From assembly GCA_008711135.1 (NCBI GenBank), contig VUAW01000007.1, forward strand, positions 84,027 through 148,026: a stretch of 64,000 nucleotides of DNA. Direction: 5' to 3'. The position numbers and the translations under genes were made by a program. A model generated the notes under the pieces. That model saw only the letters and a program-made list of their open reading frames with translations. It was not told where the DNA came from and did not search any database. The DNA comes from Rhodobacteraceae bacterium LNNU 3342 (GTDB taxonomy: Bacteria; Pseudomonadota; Alphaproteobacteria; Rhodobacterales; Rhodobacteraceae). Numbering within the stretch: the first letter of the stretch is position 1; the number at the start of each line of letters is the position of its first letter. Below, piece after piece: positions 8,164 through 19,221 of this stretch.

Positions 8164-9201
8164 ATGACTAAACTCACCATTCGCCGCCCGGACGACTGGC
8201 ATCTGCATCTGCGCGACGGGGCGATGCTTCAGGGCATCCTGCCGGAAACCGCCCGCCATTTCGCCCGCGCGATCATCATGCCGAACCTCGTGCCGCCGGT
8301 GGTGACGGGCGAACAGGCCGCCGCCTATCGCGACCGCATCCTTGCCGCCCTGCCCGAAGGCGCGGTCTTCGAGCCGCTGATGACCCTGTACCTGACCGAA
8401 GATACCGACCCCGCCGATGTTGCGGCGGCGGCGGAATCCGGCCTTGTGAAGGCGGTGAAGCTTTATCCCGCAGGCGCCACGACCAATTCCCATTCCGGGG
8501 TGCGCGACTTCGACAACGTGCGCCCGGTGCTGGAGAAGATGGCGGAGATCGGCCTGCCGCTTTGCCTGCATGGCGAGGTGACGGACAGCGACGTCGACAT
8601 CTTTGACCGCGAGGCCGTGTTCATCGACCGCGTGCTGGACCCGATCCGCCGTGCGACGCCGGGGCTGCGGGTGGTGATGGAACATATCACCACATCGGAC
8701 GCGGTGGCCTATGCCCGATCGGCGGGCGATGACTTGGGTGCCACCATCACCACGCATCACCTGGTCATCAACCGCAACCATATCCTCGTGGGCGGGATCA
8801 AGCCGCATTACTACTGCCTGCCAGTGGCCAAGCGCGAAACCCATCGCCTTGCACTGCGCGAAGCGGCAACCAGCGGCGAGGCGCGCTTCTTCCTTGGCAC
8901 GGATTCCGCCCCGCATATCGATGCGCTGAAGGAACACGCCTGCGGCTGCGCGGGCTGCTTTACCGCGACGAACACCATGTCGATCCTAGCCGAGGTGTTC
9001 GAACAGGAAGGCGTTCTGGACCGGCTGGAAGGGTTCGCCTCGCTCCACGGTCCGGCCTTCTACCGCCTGCCGGTGAACGAGGGCACGCTGACCCTGACAA
9101 AGGGCGAGCCGGTCTCCTACCCTGAGAAAATCCTGACAGGCGCCGGCCCTGTGACGGTCTTTGACCCCGGCTTCCCCCTGCACTGGCACGTGAGCAATTG
9201 A
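8164..9201 (+). CDS. pyrC: Dihydroorotase
   Basis: The class II dihydroorotase closes N-carbamoyl-aspartate to dihydroorotate in pyrimidine synthesis. The 345-residue protein carries the zinc site: H13-x-H15, the carbamylated lysine K99 (AVKLYPAG), H136 (LHGE), H174 (MEHITT) and D247 (LGTDSAPH). It is 10 bp upstream of pyrE, so the two steps are coexpressed. The leader can fold over the Shine-Dalgarno. Confidence 0.97.
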   Translation: MTKLTIRRPDDWHLHLRDGAMLQGILPETARHFARAIIMPNLVPPVVTGEQAAAYRDRILAALPEGAVFEPLMTLYLTEDTDPADVAAAAESGLVKAVKLYPAGATTNSHSGVRDFDNVRPVLEKMAEIGLPLCLHGEVTDSDVDIFDREAVFIDRVLDPIRRATPGLRVVMEHITTSDAVAYARSAGDDLGATITTHHLVINRNHILVGGIKPHYYCLPVAKRETHRLALREAATSGEARFFLGTDSAPHIDALKEHACGCAGCFTATNTMSILAEVFEQEGVLDRLEGFASLHGPAFYRLPVNEGTLTLTKGEPVSYPEKILTGAGPVTVFDPGFPLHWHVSN

Positions 9202-9211
9202 GAGGCATCCG

Positions 9212-9886
9212 ATGATCCCCACCTCCTTCCCCGACAAGGCCGAGATGGCGCGGCTGACCGCACGGATGCTGCTGGAAATCAAGGCGGTGCATTTCAACGC
9301 CGAAGAGCCGTTCATCTTCGCCTCCGGCCTGCCCTCGCCGGTTTATATCGACTGCCGGAAGCTGATCTCCTATCCGCGCATCCGGTCCACGCTGATGGAC
9401 TTCCTGACCTGCACCGTGCTGCGCGATGCGGGGTTTGAGGCGTTCGACAACATCGCGGGCGGCGAAACCGCGGGCATTCCCTTTGCCGCGCTGGTCGCCG
9501 AACGGATGGGCCTGCCCATGACCTACGTGCGGAAAAAGCCGAAAGGTTACGGCCGCAATGCCCGGATTGAGGGTGCGATGACTGAAGGCCAACGCGTTCT
9601 GCTGGTCGAGGATCTGACCACCGACGGCGGGTCGAAACTGTCCTTCGTCGACGCGATTCGGGAAACCGGCGCGACCTGCGGCCATACCGCGGTGATCTTC
9701 TACTACGGGATCTTTCCCGAAACGATCAAGACGCTGGGCGACCACGGGGTGCAGCTGCACCACCTCTGCACCTGGTGGGACGTTCTAGCCGAGGCCAAGG
9801 CCTCTGGCGCCTTCGACGAGCGCACGATGAACGAAGTCGAATCCTTCCTGACGGCGCCGCAAGTGTGGCGCGATGCACGCACCTGA
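9212..9886 (+). CDS. pyrE: Orotate phosphoribosyltransferase
   Basis: Converts orotate and PRPP to OMP. The 224-residue protein contains the type I PRTase PRPP loop [13 protein letters not shown] (129-141) and the [14 protein letters not shown] hood region with lysines at about 108-111. It follows pyrC by 10 bp with GAGAGG as its ribosome site. Its length and motifs are typical of the alphaproteobacterial form. Confidence 0.95.
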   Translation: MIPTSFPDKAEMARLTARMLLEIKAVHFNAEEPFIFASGLPSPVYIDCRKLISYPRIRSTLMDFLTCTVLRDAGFEAFDNIAGGETAGIPFAALVAERMGLPMTYVRKKPKGYGRNARIEGAMTEGQRVLLVEDLTTDGGSKLSFVDAIRETGATCGHTAVIFYYGIFPETIKTLGDHGVQLHHLCTWWDVLAEAKASGAFDERTMNEVESFLTAPQVWRDART

Positions 9887-9906
9887 TCCCTACGCGGCGG
9901 CGGCGA

Positions 9907-9935
9907 TTGACCCGCCCCTGCCGCACGCTCACAAT
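9907..9935 (+). promoter_or_regulatory. Candidate dnaB promoter
   Basis: TTGACC (9907-9912; 5 of 6) and CACAAT (9930-9935; 4 of 6) are separated by exactly 17 bp in the 129-bp pyrE-dnaB gap. Transcription would begin near 9942 and leave a leader of about 74 nt before the dnaB start at 10016. The call rests on consensus match and position. Confidence 0.4.
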
Positions 9936-10015
9936 GTTCCGATCCCGGCGCAAGCCGATTGAACCGCGCGGCCCGATGGGCAATAAGCCGGGGCTCGGAC
10001 CAGAAGGGGTTGGAC

Positions 10016-11509
10016 ATGAACGACGTCGCAGCGATCCGGAGCGCGCAACCGGCAGATACCGGTGAAGGCCTCCCGCATAACATCGAGGCGGAACAGCAGC
10101 TTCTGGGCTCGATCCTCACGAACAACGACGTTTATGACCGGATTGCCGCGATCATCCGGGCCGACCATTTCTTTGAACCGGTCCACAAGCGAATCTTCGA
10201 AATTGCAGCCGCGCGAATCCAGAAGAACGCCCTTGCCTCGCCAGTAACGCTGAAGGCCTTCTTGGAAGACGACCCCGGGCTGAAGGAACTGGGCGGCCCG
10301 GCCTATCTGGCCCGTCTGGCCGGGGCAGCGATTTCCGCCTATGCGGCGCGCGATTACGCACAGATGATTTACGATCTGGCCGTGCGGCGCGAGCTGATCG
10401 CGCTGGGCCGTGACATTGCCGCCAAGGCCGGACGTGTCGATGTGACCTCAGAGCCGCGCGAACAGATCGTCGAGGCGGAACAGCGGCTTTACAAGCTGGG
10501 CGAACAGGGCCACGCGGAAAAGGGCTTCCAGTCCTTCCTGAAGGCAGTGACGGACGCCGTGAACGTGGCCAACGCGGCCTATCAGCGGGACGGCGGGCTT
10601 GCGGGGGTATCGACCGGGCTGGTCGATCTCGACAAGAAGCTAGGCGGGTTGCACCGGTCGGACCTTCTGATTCTCGCCGGTCGTCCGTCGATGGGTAAGA
10701 CCTCGCTTGCGACCAACATCGCCTTCAACGTCGCCAAGGCGTACAAGAAAGGCCGCCTGCCCGATGGTACCGAAGGCACGGTTCAAGGTGGCATTGTCGG
10801 TTTCTACAGCCTTGAGATGTCTGCCGAACAGCTTGCCGCGCGGATCCTGTCCGAAGCCGCGGAAGTGCCAAGCGAGCAGATCCGCCGCGGCGACATGACC
10901 GAGGCCGAATTCCGCAGATTCGTGGAAGCTGCCAAGGCGCTCGAATCCTGCCCGCTTTACATCGACGATACGCCGGCCCTACCGATCAGCCAGCTTGCCG
11001 CCCGTGCGCGGCGGCTGAAGCGGACGCATGGGCTGGACGTGCTGATGATCGACTACCTTCAGCTGGTCCGTCCCGCCACCGCCAAGGACAGCCGCGTGAA
11101 CGAGGTGTCAGAGATCACGCAGGGCCTGAAGGCTATCGCGAAAGAGCTTGATATTCCTGTGATCGCCCTGTCGCAGTTGTCGCGTCAGGTGGAAAACCGC
11201 GAGGACAAGCGGCCCCAGCTTTCGGACCTGCGCGAATCCGGCTCGATCGAGCAGGATGCCGACGTGGTGATGTTCGTCTACCGGGACGAATACTACAAGG
11301 AGCGGGAAAAACCCGGCGAGGATAACCTTGAGGCCATGGCCAAGTGGCAGGAAACCATGGAGCGCGTGCACGGCAAGGCCGAGGTCATCATCGGCAAGCA
11401 GCGTCACGGCCCCATCGGCACCGTGGAACTGAGCTTCGAGGGCCGCTTCACCCGCTTCGGCAACCTTGTGAAGCCTTGGCAGCAGGGTGCGAATCCCGGC
11501 GAATACTGA
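10016..11509 (+). CDS. dnaB: Replicative DNA helicase DnaB
   Basis: The hexameric 5'-3' helicase of the replication fork. The 497-residue protein has the N-terminal DnaG-interaction domain ([16 protein letters not shown] near residue 20) and a RecA-like C-terminal domain. Walker A (GRPSMGKTS) lies near residues 223-231, Walker B ([10 protein letters not shown]) near 342-351, and the arginine-finger-side motif LSQLSRQVE follows. I chose the ATG at 10016 rather than 9959 because the alignment-like N-terminus begins there and AAGGGG precedes it. No intein is present. Confidence 0.96.
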   Translation: MNDVAAIRSAQPADTGEGLPHNIEAEQQLLGSILTNNDVYDRIAAIIRADHFFEPVHKRIFEIAAARIQKNALASPVTLKAFLEDDPGLKELGGPAYLARLAGAAISAYAARDYAQMIYDLAVRRELIALGRDIAAKAGRVDVTSEPREQIVEAEQRLYKLGEQGHAEKGFQSFLKAVTDAVNVANAAYQRDGGLAGVSTGLVDLDKKLGGLHRSDLLILAGRPSMGKTSLATNIAFNVAKAYKKGRLPDGTEGTVQGGIVGFYSLEMSAEQLAARILSEAAEVPSEQIRRGDMTEAEFRRFVEAAKALESCPLYIDDTPALPISQLAARARRLKRTHGLDVLMIDYLQLVRPATAKDSRVNEVSEITQGLKAIAKELDIPVIALSQLSRQVENREDKRPQLSDLRESGSIEQDADVVMFVYRDEYYKEREKPGEDNLEAMAKWQETMERVHGKAEVIIGKQRHGPIGTVELSFEGRFTRFGNLVKPWQQGANPGEY

Positions 11510-11555
11510 TCGCTTTCCGCTTGACCCCTGCGGTCGGGCGGAGGACACACCTGCC

Positions 11556-12605
11556 ATGGCAAGCGGAACACTTCATATCGACCTTGGCGCGATCGCCGCG
11601 AACTGGCGCGCGCTGGATGCGGCATCGGGCCCTGGAACCCAGACAGGGGCGGTGGTAAAAGCGGATGCCTATGGCCTTGGTGCGGGGACTGTCGCCCGGG
11701 CCTTGGCCGATGCGGGCGCCCGGCGCTTCTTCGTGGCGCAGGCAGAGGAAGGCGTCGCGGTGCGCAAGGCCCTTGGCGCCGGCCCGCAGATCAGCGTATT
11801 TTCCGGTCACATGGATGGGGACACGCCGCTGATTGCGGAACATGATCTGACGCCGATGCTGAATTCGGTCGATCAGCTTTCCCGCCATCTTGAGGCCCTA
11901 CCTGACCAGCCCTTTGGCATCCAGCTTGATACCGGGATGAACCGGCTGGGGATGGAACGCGCCGAATGGGCCGCGGTGGCGGAGATCGCCCTGTCGCGCA
12001 AGCCGGTCCTGCTGATGAGCCACCTCGCCTGCGCGGATGAGCCCGATCACCCGGCCAACGCCCGCCAACTCGCGGAATTCCATGCGCTGACCGACGGGAC
12101 GAACGTGCCCCGGTCGCTGTCGGCGACGGGTGGCATCCTGCTGGGGCCTGACTATCATTTCGACCTGACACGGCCAGGGGTGGGCCTTTATGGCGGCCTG
12201 CCGTTCGAAAACGCCCTGGAGGCCGTGCGCCTGTCGCTTCCGGTGGTGCAGACGCGGACGGTCGAACCGGGTGAAGGCGTCGGCTATGGCTGCAGTTGGG
12301 TCGCAGAGCGCACGTCGTTGGTTGCCACTGTTTCAGGTGGTTACGCCGACGGGCTGCACCGCGCGCTCAGCAACAAGATCGATCTTTGGGCCGGTGACGT
12401 GCCCTGCCCGGTGGTGGGCCGGGTGTCGATGGACCTGATCACGGTGGATGTCACCGACCTGCCAGAGGTGCCGCCCGCGCTCGACGTCCTTGGCCCGCAT
12501 CAGGGCGTCGATGCCGTGGCAGAGGCGGCAGGCACCATCGGGTATGAGATCCTGACCTCACTCGGCCCGCGTTACGCCCGCCGCTATGCCGGGGGCCGGG
12601 GCTGA
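11556..12605 (+). CDS. alr: Alanine racemase
   Basis: PLP-dependent racemase making D-alanine for peptidoglycan. The 349-residue protein has the PLP lysine K35 in [10 protein letters not shown], and the second catalytic tyrosine in [10 protein letters not shown] near residue 245. The start [10 protein letters not shown] is preferred over an in-frame start at 11487 that overlaps dnaB. It follows dnaB by 46 bp and ends just before the PqiA-like gene, with which it appears to be cotranscribed. Confidence 0.95.
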   Translation: MASGTLHIDLGAIAANWRALDAASGPGTQTGAVVKADAYGLGAGTVARALADAGARRFFVAQAEEGVAVRKALGAGPQISVFSGHMDGDTPLIAEHDLTPMLNSVDQLSRHLEALPDQPFGIQLDTGMNRLGMERAEWAAVAEIALSRKPVLLMSHLACADEPDHPANARQLAEFHALTDGTNVPRSLSATGGILLGPDYHFDLTRPGVGLYGGLPFENALEAVRLSLPVVQTRTVEPGEGVGYGCSWVAERTSLVATVSGGYADGLHRALSNKIDLWAGDVPCPVVGRVSMDLITVDVTDLPEVPPALDVLGPHQGVDAVAEAAGTIGYEILTSLGPRYARRYAGGRG

Positions 12606-12622
12606 GCCTGCGCCGTCCCCGC

Positions 12623-13062
12623 GTGCCCTGGTGGCTGGCGGGGCTGAACCTGGCGCTGCTGCTGGCCTATCCGGTTGCATGGTTCCAGCCGATGCTGACG
12701 CTGCGCCTGTTCCGCTGGGGATCGGAAACGACCGTGTCGGTCATCACCGGACTTCAGTCGCTTTGGGGGCAGGACGCGATGCTGGCGCTGCTGGTGACCT
12801 GCCTTGCGGTGCTGGCGCCCTATCTCAAGACGCTGGGACTTGCGCTGGTGCATTTCCGGCTCGCCTCGCCCCGCATTTCGCCCATGCTTTACTGGCTGGG
12901 TAAGCTGGCCATGGCTGACGTTTTCCTTGTGGCCGTCTACATCATGGTGCTGCGGGGCCTCGGGCTGGGACATGTGGCGACGCAGCCGGGGCTTTACCTG
13001 TTCACGGGCTGCATCCTGCTGTCGCTTCTGCTATCAGCCCTGACTGAGAGACGAGGAGCCTG

Positions 13063-13063
<1 letters not shown>
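12623..13063 (+). CDS. PqiA-family integral membrane protein
   Basis: A 146-residue membrane protein with four hydrophobic spans (about residues 4-22, 47-70, 84-110 and 122-140) and the PqiA-domain motifs GLQSLWGQ and KLAMADVFLVAVYI. PqiA domains belong to envelope-lipid transport systems of the Pqi/Mce type, but the partner MCE proteins are not in this window. The start is a GTG 18 bp after the alr stop. Its stop overlaps the radA ATG, so it is coupled to radA. Confidence 0.8.
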
Positions 13064-14418
<1,355 letters not shown>

Positions 14419-14442
14419 CGCCACCGGCAAGGAGAAGATCGC

Positions 14443-14997
14443 ATGGACGGTTTCACCATCATTGACGGCATCGTTGCAGCCGTCATCGTGGTTTCGGCAA
14501 TTCTTGCCTATTCGCGTGGCTTTGTCCGCGAAGTGATGGCGATCGCGGGCTGGGTCATCGCCGCGATCCTGGCCTTCATGTTCGCGCCTGCCGCCGAACC
14601 GCTGGTGCGCGAGATCCCCGGCCTTGGCCGTTTCCTTGGCGACAGCTGCGAGCTGAGCATGATCGCGGCCTTTGCGGCCGTCTTTGCCGTGGCGCTGGTG
14701 CTGGCGTCGCTCTTCACGCCGCTGTTTTCCTCGGCGATCCAGCGGTCGGCGCTGGGGGGCATCGACCAGGGCTTTGGCTTCCTGTTCGGGGTCGCGCGGG
14801 GGATGCTGCTGGTCGCGGTGGCGCTCCTGGTCTATGACCGCGCCATGTCGCAGGCTGAAATCGCCGCGGTGGACAACAGCCAGAGCGCGCGGATCTTCGC
14901 AAACTTCCAGTCAAACCTTGATCAGAGCATCCCCGACGATGCGCCAAGCTGGATCGTTACGCGGTATGAGCAGCTGATGGGCAATTGCACCCTTTGA
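14443..14997 (+). CDS. cvpA: CvpA-family membrane protein
   Basis: A 184-residue protein with four hydrophobic segments (about residues 5-24, 28-48, 69-92 and 105-130) typical of the CvpA family, originally linked to colicin V export. It sits between radA and purF, the arrangement seen in many proteobacteria. CvpA is implicated in envelope homeostasis, but its activity is not known. The C-terminal 50 residues are cytoplasmic-looking and polar. Confidence 0.85.
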   Translation: MDGFTIIDGIVAAVIVVSAILAYSRGFVREVMAIAGWVIAAILAFMFAPAAEPLVREIPGLGRFLGDSCELSMIAAFAAVFAVALVLASLFTPLFSSAIQRSALGGIDQGFGFLFGVARGMLLVAVALLVYDRAMSQAEIAAVDNSQSARIFANFQSNLDQSIPDDAPSWIVTRYEQLMGNCTL

Positions 14998-15112
14998 GCA
15001 GCCGGTCACGCGCAAGTGCATGACACCTTTGCAACGGGGGTGGGTGACACCGCCCCTGTTAGTCACTACATGGGGCCTGCCAGCCCCCTTATGGATTCGG
15101 AGGACGGACGCG

Positions 15113-16588
15113 ATGCGTCAACTGCCAGCCCAACCGTTCCGCAGCCACCCTTTCGACGATGACAAGCTGAAAGAGGAATGCGGCGTTTTTGGCGTGATCG
15201 GCGTCACGGATGCCGCGAACTTTGTCGCGCTCGGGATGCATGCGCTCCAGCACCGAGGGCAAGAGGCGGGCGGTATCGTCGCCCATGACCCGGTTGAGGG
15301 CTTCAACTCGGCGCGCCGCTTTGGCTATGTCCGCGACAACTTCACCAAGGCGAGCCTGATGGAGACCCTGCCGGGCCCCATCGCAATTGGCCACGTCCGC
15401 TATTCCACCGCCGGGTCCAAGGGTAGTACCGCAATCCGCGACGTGCAGCCCTTCTTTGGCGAATTCTCCATGGGCGGCTGCGCTATCGCCCATAACGGCA
15501 ACCTGACCAATGCGGGCGCCCTGCGCCGGGAACTTATCGAGCGTGGCTCGATCTTCCAGTCTTCCTCGGACAGTGAGTGCATCATCCACCTGATGGCGCG
15601 GTCGATCCAGACCAACATCCCGGAACGGATGAAGGACGCGCTGCGCCGGGTCGAGGGCGCGTTTTCCGTGGTCGCCATGACCCGAACCAAGCTGATCGGC
15701 GTGCGCGACCCGCTGGGCGTGCGCCCGCTGGTTCTGGGCCGCGTTGGCGAGGGCTGGGCGCTTTCGTCGGAAACCTGCGGTCTTGACATCATCGGGGCCG
15801 AGTTCATCCGCGAGATCCAGCCCGGCGAAATGGTCGTGATCGACGCGAATGGCGTCGAAAGCTTCCGCCCGTTCGAGCAGCGCAAGTCGCGCTTCTGCAT
15901 CTTTGAACATGTCTACTTCTCGCGCCCGGACTCGATCCTGGGCGGCCGTTCGGTCTATGAGACCCGCCGCCAGATCGGCGTGGAACTGGCCAAGGAAGCG
16001 CCGGTAGAGGCCGACCTGGTGTGTCCGGTGCCGGATAGCGGTACGCCCGCGGCCATCGGTTTTTCCCAGCAGTCCGGCATCCCGTTTGCGATGGGGATCA
16101 TCCGCAACCAGTATATGGGCCGAACCTTCATCGAGCCGACCGAACAGATCCGCAACATGGGCGTGCGGCTCAAGCTGAACGTGAACCGCGGCCTGATCAA
16201 GGGCAAGCGGGTCATTCTGGTTGATGACTCGGTGGTGCGTGGCACGACCTCAATCAAGATCCGCGAGATGATCCTGGACGCAGGCGCGGCAGAGGTGCAC
16301 TTCCGCATCGCTTCGCCGCCCACAGCGTGGCCTTGCTTCTATGGCGTCGATACGCCGGACCGCGGCAAATTGCTCGCCTCGACCATGAGCGAGGAAGAGA
16401 TGCGCGACTTCATCGGGGTGGACAGCCTGAAGTTCATCTCTCTCGACGGGCTGTACCGCGCGGCGGGCGAGGCCGAGGGCCGCAACAACGCCAGCCCGCA
16501 GTATTGCGACGCCTGCTTCTCGGGTGAATATCCGATCGCGCCTGCCGACATGATCGACAAGGGGTTCCAAGTCAAAGCCGCTGAATGA
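15113..16588 (+). CDS. purF: Amidophosphoribosyltransferase
   Basis: First committed enzyme of purine synthesis. The 491-residue precursor would lose residues 1-22 to expose the catalytic C23 (EECGVFG). The glutaminase part carries HNGNL, and the PRTase part the PRPP loop VILVDDSVVRGTTS near residues 367-380. The ATG at 15113 follows CGGAGGA. The 115-bp leader contains short GC-rich repeats but no PurR box I can assert. The stop overlaps the DUF1284 gene by 4 bp. Confidence 0.96.
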   Translation: MRQLPAQPFRSHPFDDDKLKEECGVFGVIGVTDAANFVALGMHALQHRGQEAGGIVAHDPVEGFNSARRFGYVRDNFTKASLMETLPGPIAIGHVRYSTAGSKGSTAIRDVQPFFGEFSMGGCAIAHNGNLTNAGALRRELIERGSIFQSSSDSECIIHLMARSIQTNIPERMKDALRRVEGAFSVVAMTRTKLIGVRDPLGVRPLVLGRVGEGWALSSETCGLDIIGAEFIREIQPGEMVVIDANGVESFRPFEQRKSRFCIFEHVYFSRPDSILGGRSVYETRRQIGVELAKEAPVEADLVCPVPDSGTPAAIGFSQQSGIPFAMGIIRNQYMGRTFIEPTEQIRNMGVRLKLNVNRGLIKGKRVILVDDSVVRGTTSIKIREMILDAGAAEVHFRIASPPTAWPCFYGVDTPDRGKLLASTMSEEEMRDFIGVDSLKFISLDGLYRAAGEAEGRNNASPQYCDACFSGEYPIAPADMIDKGFQVKAAE

Positions 16589-16989
16589 TCCGCTTTCGGC
16601 CGCATCACTTCCTGTGTTCGCTGGGGTTCGAGGGGAAGGGATATTCCCCTGACTTCACCACCAACATGGAAGCCATCGTGATGGGCCGTCTGCGGGCCGA
16701 ACAGGGCGCGGCGGCAGTGATCGAGGTGGTGGGTCAGGCTGACAGCCTTTGCGCGCCCTGCCCCCACCGCAGGGGTGAAGGCTGCCGGCAGCAGGCAAAG
16801 ATCGACGCGCTGGATGCGGCCCATGCCGCAGCGCTGGGGCTTGCGCCGGGCGACCGGCTGACCTGGGGGGAGGCGCTGGAGCGGATGCGCTGCCTGGTTC
16901 CTGACGATCTGGCGCAGATCTGTGCCGGCTGTTCCTGGCATGATGCGGGGATGTGCAGCGCGGCCCTTTCGCGGCTTTTGCAGGAATAG
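16585..16989 (+). CDS. DUF1284 Cys-rich protein coupled to purF
   Basis: A 134-residue protein of the DUF1284 family, beginning IRFRPHHFLC. It has eight cysteines, and two sets share the same spacing: C56-x2-C59-x7-C67 and C113-x2-C116-x7-C124, with C11 and C103 extra. That pattern suggests an Fe-S or zinc site, which is inference. The ATG overlaps the purF stop (ATGA), so the two are translated together. A terminator follows at once. Confidence 0.75.
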   Translation: MIRFRPHHFLCSLGFEGKGYSPDFTTNMEAIVMGRLRAEQGAAAVIEVVGQADSLCAPCPHRRGEGCRQQAKIDALDAAHAAALGLAPGDRLTWGEALERMRCLVPDDLAQICAGCSWHDAGMCSAALSRLLQE

Positions 16990-16994
16990 GAATG

Positions 16995-17023
16995 AAAAAC
17001 GCCGCCCCTAGGGCGGCGTTTGC
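16995..17023. terminator. Bidirectional intrinsic terminator between DUF1284 gene and bioY
   Basis: A perfect 10-bp stem AACGCCGCCC (16998-17007) with GGGCGGCGTT (17011-17020) around a 3-nt CTA loop. It has an A-run on the left flank and T-rich bases on the right, and lies between the two convergent stop codons, so it can serve both transcripts. Confidence 0.8.
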
Positions 17024-17043
17024 ATTTGGTGGAATGGCTGCGC

Positions 17044-17610
17044 TTAGCGCTCCAGCGCCTTCCAGCTGCCGGTCACCATCAGCGCGGCGATTGCGGCCTT
17101 GACCACGGCGCCCAGCAGGAACGGCAGAACGGCGGCAGCGAGTGCCCCCGAAAGCGTCAGCGGCGTCACCGCCCAGAGCCATGCCGCACCCGGAACGAAC
17201 AGCGCCATTGCCGGCACGAAAGCGGCGATGAACAGCCGGCCAAAGCCGCGGTTCAGCCCCTTTTCCACCATCAGACCGGTTGCCCATGCCATCGCGACAA
17301 AGCCCAGCAGGAAGCCCGCGGTCGGCCCCATCAGGTGATGCGCACCACCTGCGCCGCCGGCAAAGACCGGAAGGCCCATCGCGCCCTCGATCAGATAGGC
17401 AACCACGGTCGCCGCGGCCAGACGCGCGCCATAGGTCAGCCCGATGACCGAAATCGCGAGCGTCTGCAGCGTCATCGGAACGGGAATCATGGGCACGCTG
17501 ACCTGCGCCGAAAGGCCCAGGACCAGCGAGCCGCCCAGAACCAGCAGGGCCTGCGTCAGGATGGTGTTCTGTCCGCCAAGCGCGGCGGTAAGCGTCGTGG
17601 ATCGGTTCAA
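17044..17610 (-). CDS. bioY: Biotin transporter substrate-binding component BioY
   Basis: A 188-residue S-component of an energy-coupling-factor biotin importer with six hydrophobic helices. The family region VPMIPVPMTLQTLAI lies near residues 39-53, followed by GLPVFAGGAGGAHHLMGPTAGF. The start is TTG (17608-17610) with GGAGGG eight bases upstream. No bioM or bioN is adjacent, so it either works alone or shares an energising module elsewhere. I looked for a BioR box (TTATNNATAA type) upstream and saw none. Confidence 0.93.
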   Translation of the reverse strand: MNRSTTLTAALGGQNTILTQALLVLGGSLVLGLSAQVSVPMIPVPMTLQTLAISVIGLTYGARLAAATVVAYLIEGAMGLPVFAGGAGGAHHLMGPTAGFLLGFVAMAWATGLMVEKGLNRGFGRLFIAAFVPAMALFVPGAAWLWAVTPLTLSGALAAAVLPFLLGAVVKAAIAALMVTGSWKALER

Positions 17611-17642
17611 GGCGAAGCCCTCCGTTTGTAATCCTCTCGTCG

Positions 17643-17671
17643 GTTATTTCGCGGCCCATGCCTGCTGTCAA
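17643..17671 (-). promoter_or_regulatory. Candidate bioY promoter
   Basis: On the minus strand a perfect TTGACA (17666-17671) and AATAAC (17643-17648; 4 of 6) are 17 bp apart, placing the transcript start near 17636 and leaving about 26 nt before the TTG start codon. Confidence 0.45.
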
Positions 17672-17718
17672 TGTCGCAGCCCTTGCCCCCCGCGCAGGCA
17701 AATGAGATAGGAAGCGCC

Positions 17719-18378
17719 ATGAACAGGTCCGATACCCAATCCATCGCGCTGGTCACCGGCGCATCCCGCGGCCTTGGCGCCGCCCTGGCCGAGGCTTTGG
17801 CCGCCCGTGGCTGGCATGTGGTGGCCGTCGCGCGCACCGTGGGCGCGCTGGAAGAGCTTGACGACCGGATCAAGGCCGTGGGCGGCAGCGCCACGCTTGC
17901 CCCCATGGACGTGACGAACGAGGACGCGATGCGCCACCTCTGTCGGTCGATCCATGACCGCTGGGGCAAGGCGGATCTTTGGGCGCATACTGCGATCCAT
18001 GCGCCGCCGCTTTCGCCGGCCGGACATGTCGATGCCAAGGATCTGGACAAGTCGATCGCGACCAACCTTCGCGCGACCGGCATCCTGATCCCGATGGTCG
18101 AACCGCTGCTGCGGGCAAGCAGCAATGGCACCGCGCTGTTCTTTGACGACCCGCGCGGAGGCGAAAAGTTCTTTGGCGCCTATGGCGCCACCAAGGCCGG
18201 GCAGATGGCGCTGGTGCGCAGCTGGCAGCAGGAAAACCGGAAAACCGGCCCGCGCGTGGAAATCGCGACGCCTGCGCCGATGCCCACCGCGACCCGTGCG
18301 CGCTTCTTCCCCGGTGAGGATCGCGCCCCCCTTGCCGCGCCGATGGCCGAGGCAGAGCGTATCCTCGCCACGATCTGA
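17719..18378 (+). CDS. SDR-family protein with incomplete catalytic site
   Basis: A 219-residue short-chain dehydrogenase. The NAD(P) motif TGASRGLG (about residues 13-20) and the Y-x3-K pair (YGATKAG) are present. The catalytic serine normally about 13 residues before the tyrosine is absent: the strand reads ALFFDDPRGG. The NAG motif is also altered to HTAI. The fold is clear, but ordinary dehydrogenase chemistry is doubtful. The ATG at 17719 is preferred over one at 17671. It is followed 57 bp later by surE. Confidence 0.75.
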   Translation: MNRSDTQSIALVTGASRGLGAALAEALAARGWHVVAVARTVGALEELDDRIKAVGGSATLAPMDVTNEDAMRHLCRSIHDRWGKADLWAHTAIHAPPLSPAGHVDAKDLDKSIATNLRATGILIPMVEPLLRASSNGTALFFDDPRGGEKFFGAYGATKAGQMALVRSWQQENRKTGPRVEIATPAPMPTATRARFFPGEDRAPLAAPMAEAERILATI

Positions 18379-18390
18379 GTCTTTACGCCC

Positions 18391-18419
18391 CCGCCCCTTC
18401 GCACTAAAGCAAGGGGCGG
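18391..18419. repeat. Inverted repeat upstream of surE
   Basis: CCGCCCCTT (18391-18399) and AAGGGGCGG (18411-18419) form a perfect 9-bp stem with an 11-nt loop in the SDR-surE gap. It is followed by AAAAAGGGGA, the surE ribosome site, not by a U-tract. It may be a leader hairpin or a weak terminator for the SDR gene. Confidence 0.35.
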
Positions 18420-18435
18420 AAAAAGGGGACGGATC

Positions 18436-19221
18436 ATGCGCATTCTCATCACCAACGACGACGGCATCAACGCGCCGGGCCTGGAGGTGCTGACCGAAAT
18501 CGCACATGAACTCGCCGGTCCCGATGGCGAGGTCTGGACCTGCGCACCCGCTTTTGAACAGTCGGGCGTGGGCCATGCGATCAGCTATACCCACCCGATG
18601 ATGATTGCCCGCCTCGCCCCCCGCCGCTTTGCCGCCGAGGGCAGCCCCGCCGACTGCGTTCTGGCCGGGCTTTACGACGTGCTGGAGGGGGCGCGGCCCG
18701 ACCTGGTGCTTTCGGGGGTGAACCGGGGCAACAACTCGGCGGAAAACGTCCTTTACTCCGGTACCGTCGGCGGCGCGATGGAGGCTGCGCTGCAGGGCCT
18801 ACCGGCGATTGCGCTGTCGCAATACATGGGGCCTGCCACCCTGGATCTGGCCGATCCGTTCGAATCCGCCCGCGTCCACGGCACCCGTGTCATCCGTGAC
18901 CTGCTCGAACGCGGGATCTGGGACCGGGGCGACTATCGCCTGTTCTACAACGTGAACTTCCCCCCTGTGGGCGCGGCGGCGACCAAGGGCGTCAAGGTCG
19001 CGCCGCAGGGCTATCGCAAGGACACGTTCTTTGGGGTGGAGCCGCATATCTCACCGTCCGGGCGCAAGTTTCTCTGGATCAAGGGCGGGCCGCAGCACAT
19101 GCCGACCGCGCCGGGGACCGACGCGGCGGTGAACCTTGACGGCTACATCTCGGTCACGCCGCTACGGGCGGACCTGACCGCGCATGACGTGCTCTCGGAT
19201 TTGGAAACCCGTCTTTCATGA
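18436..19221 (+). CDS. surE: 5'/3'-nucleotidase SurE
   Basis: Metal-dependent nucleoside monophosphate phosphatase of the SurE family. The 261-residue protein starts [15 protein letters not shown], with D8 and D9 as metal ligands, and contains the family motif [20 protein letters not shown] near residues 94-113. Its stop overlaps the pcm start by 4 bp, the classic surE-pcm pairing associated with stationary-phase survival in enterobacteria. Confidence 0.96.
   Translation: MRILITNDDGINAPGLEVLTEIAHELAGPDGEVWTCAPAFEQSGVGHAISYTHPMMIARLAPRRFAAEGSPADCVLAGLYDVLEGARPDLVLSGVNRGNNSAENVLYSGTVGGAMEAALQGLPAIALSQYMGPATLDLADPFESARVHGTRVIRDLLERGIWDRGDYRLFYNVNFPPVGAAATKGVKVAPQGYRKDTFFGVEPHISPSGRKFLWIKGGPQHMPTAPGTDAAVNLDGYISVTPLRADLTAHDVLSDLETRLS

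Noticed and set aside
17611..17718. BioR operator upstream of bioY
   Set aside because: I looked for a TTATNNATAA-type palindrome on both strands and saw none.
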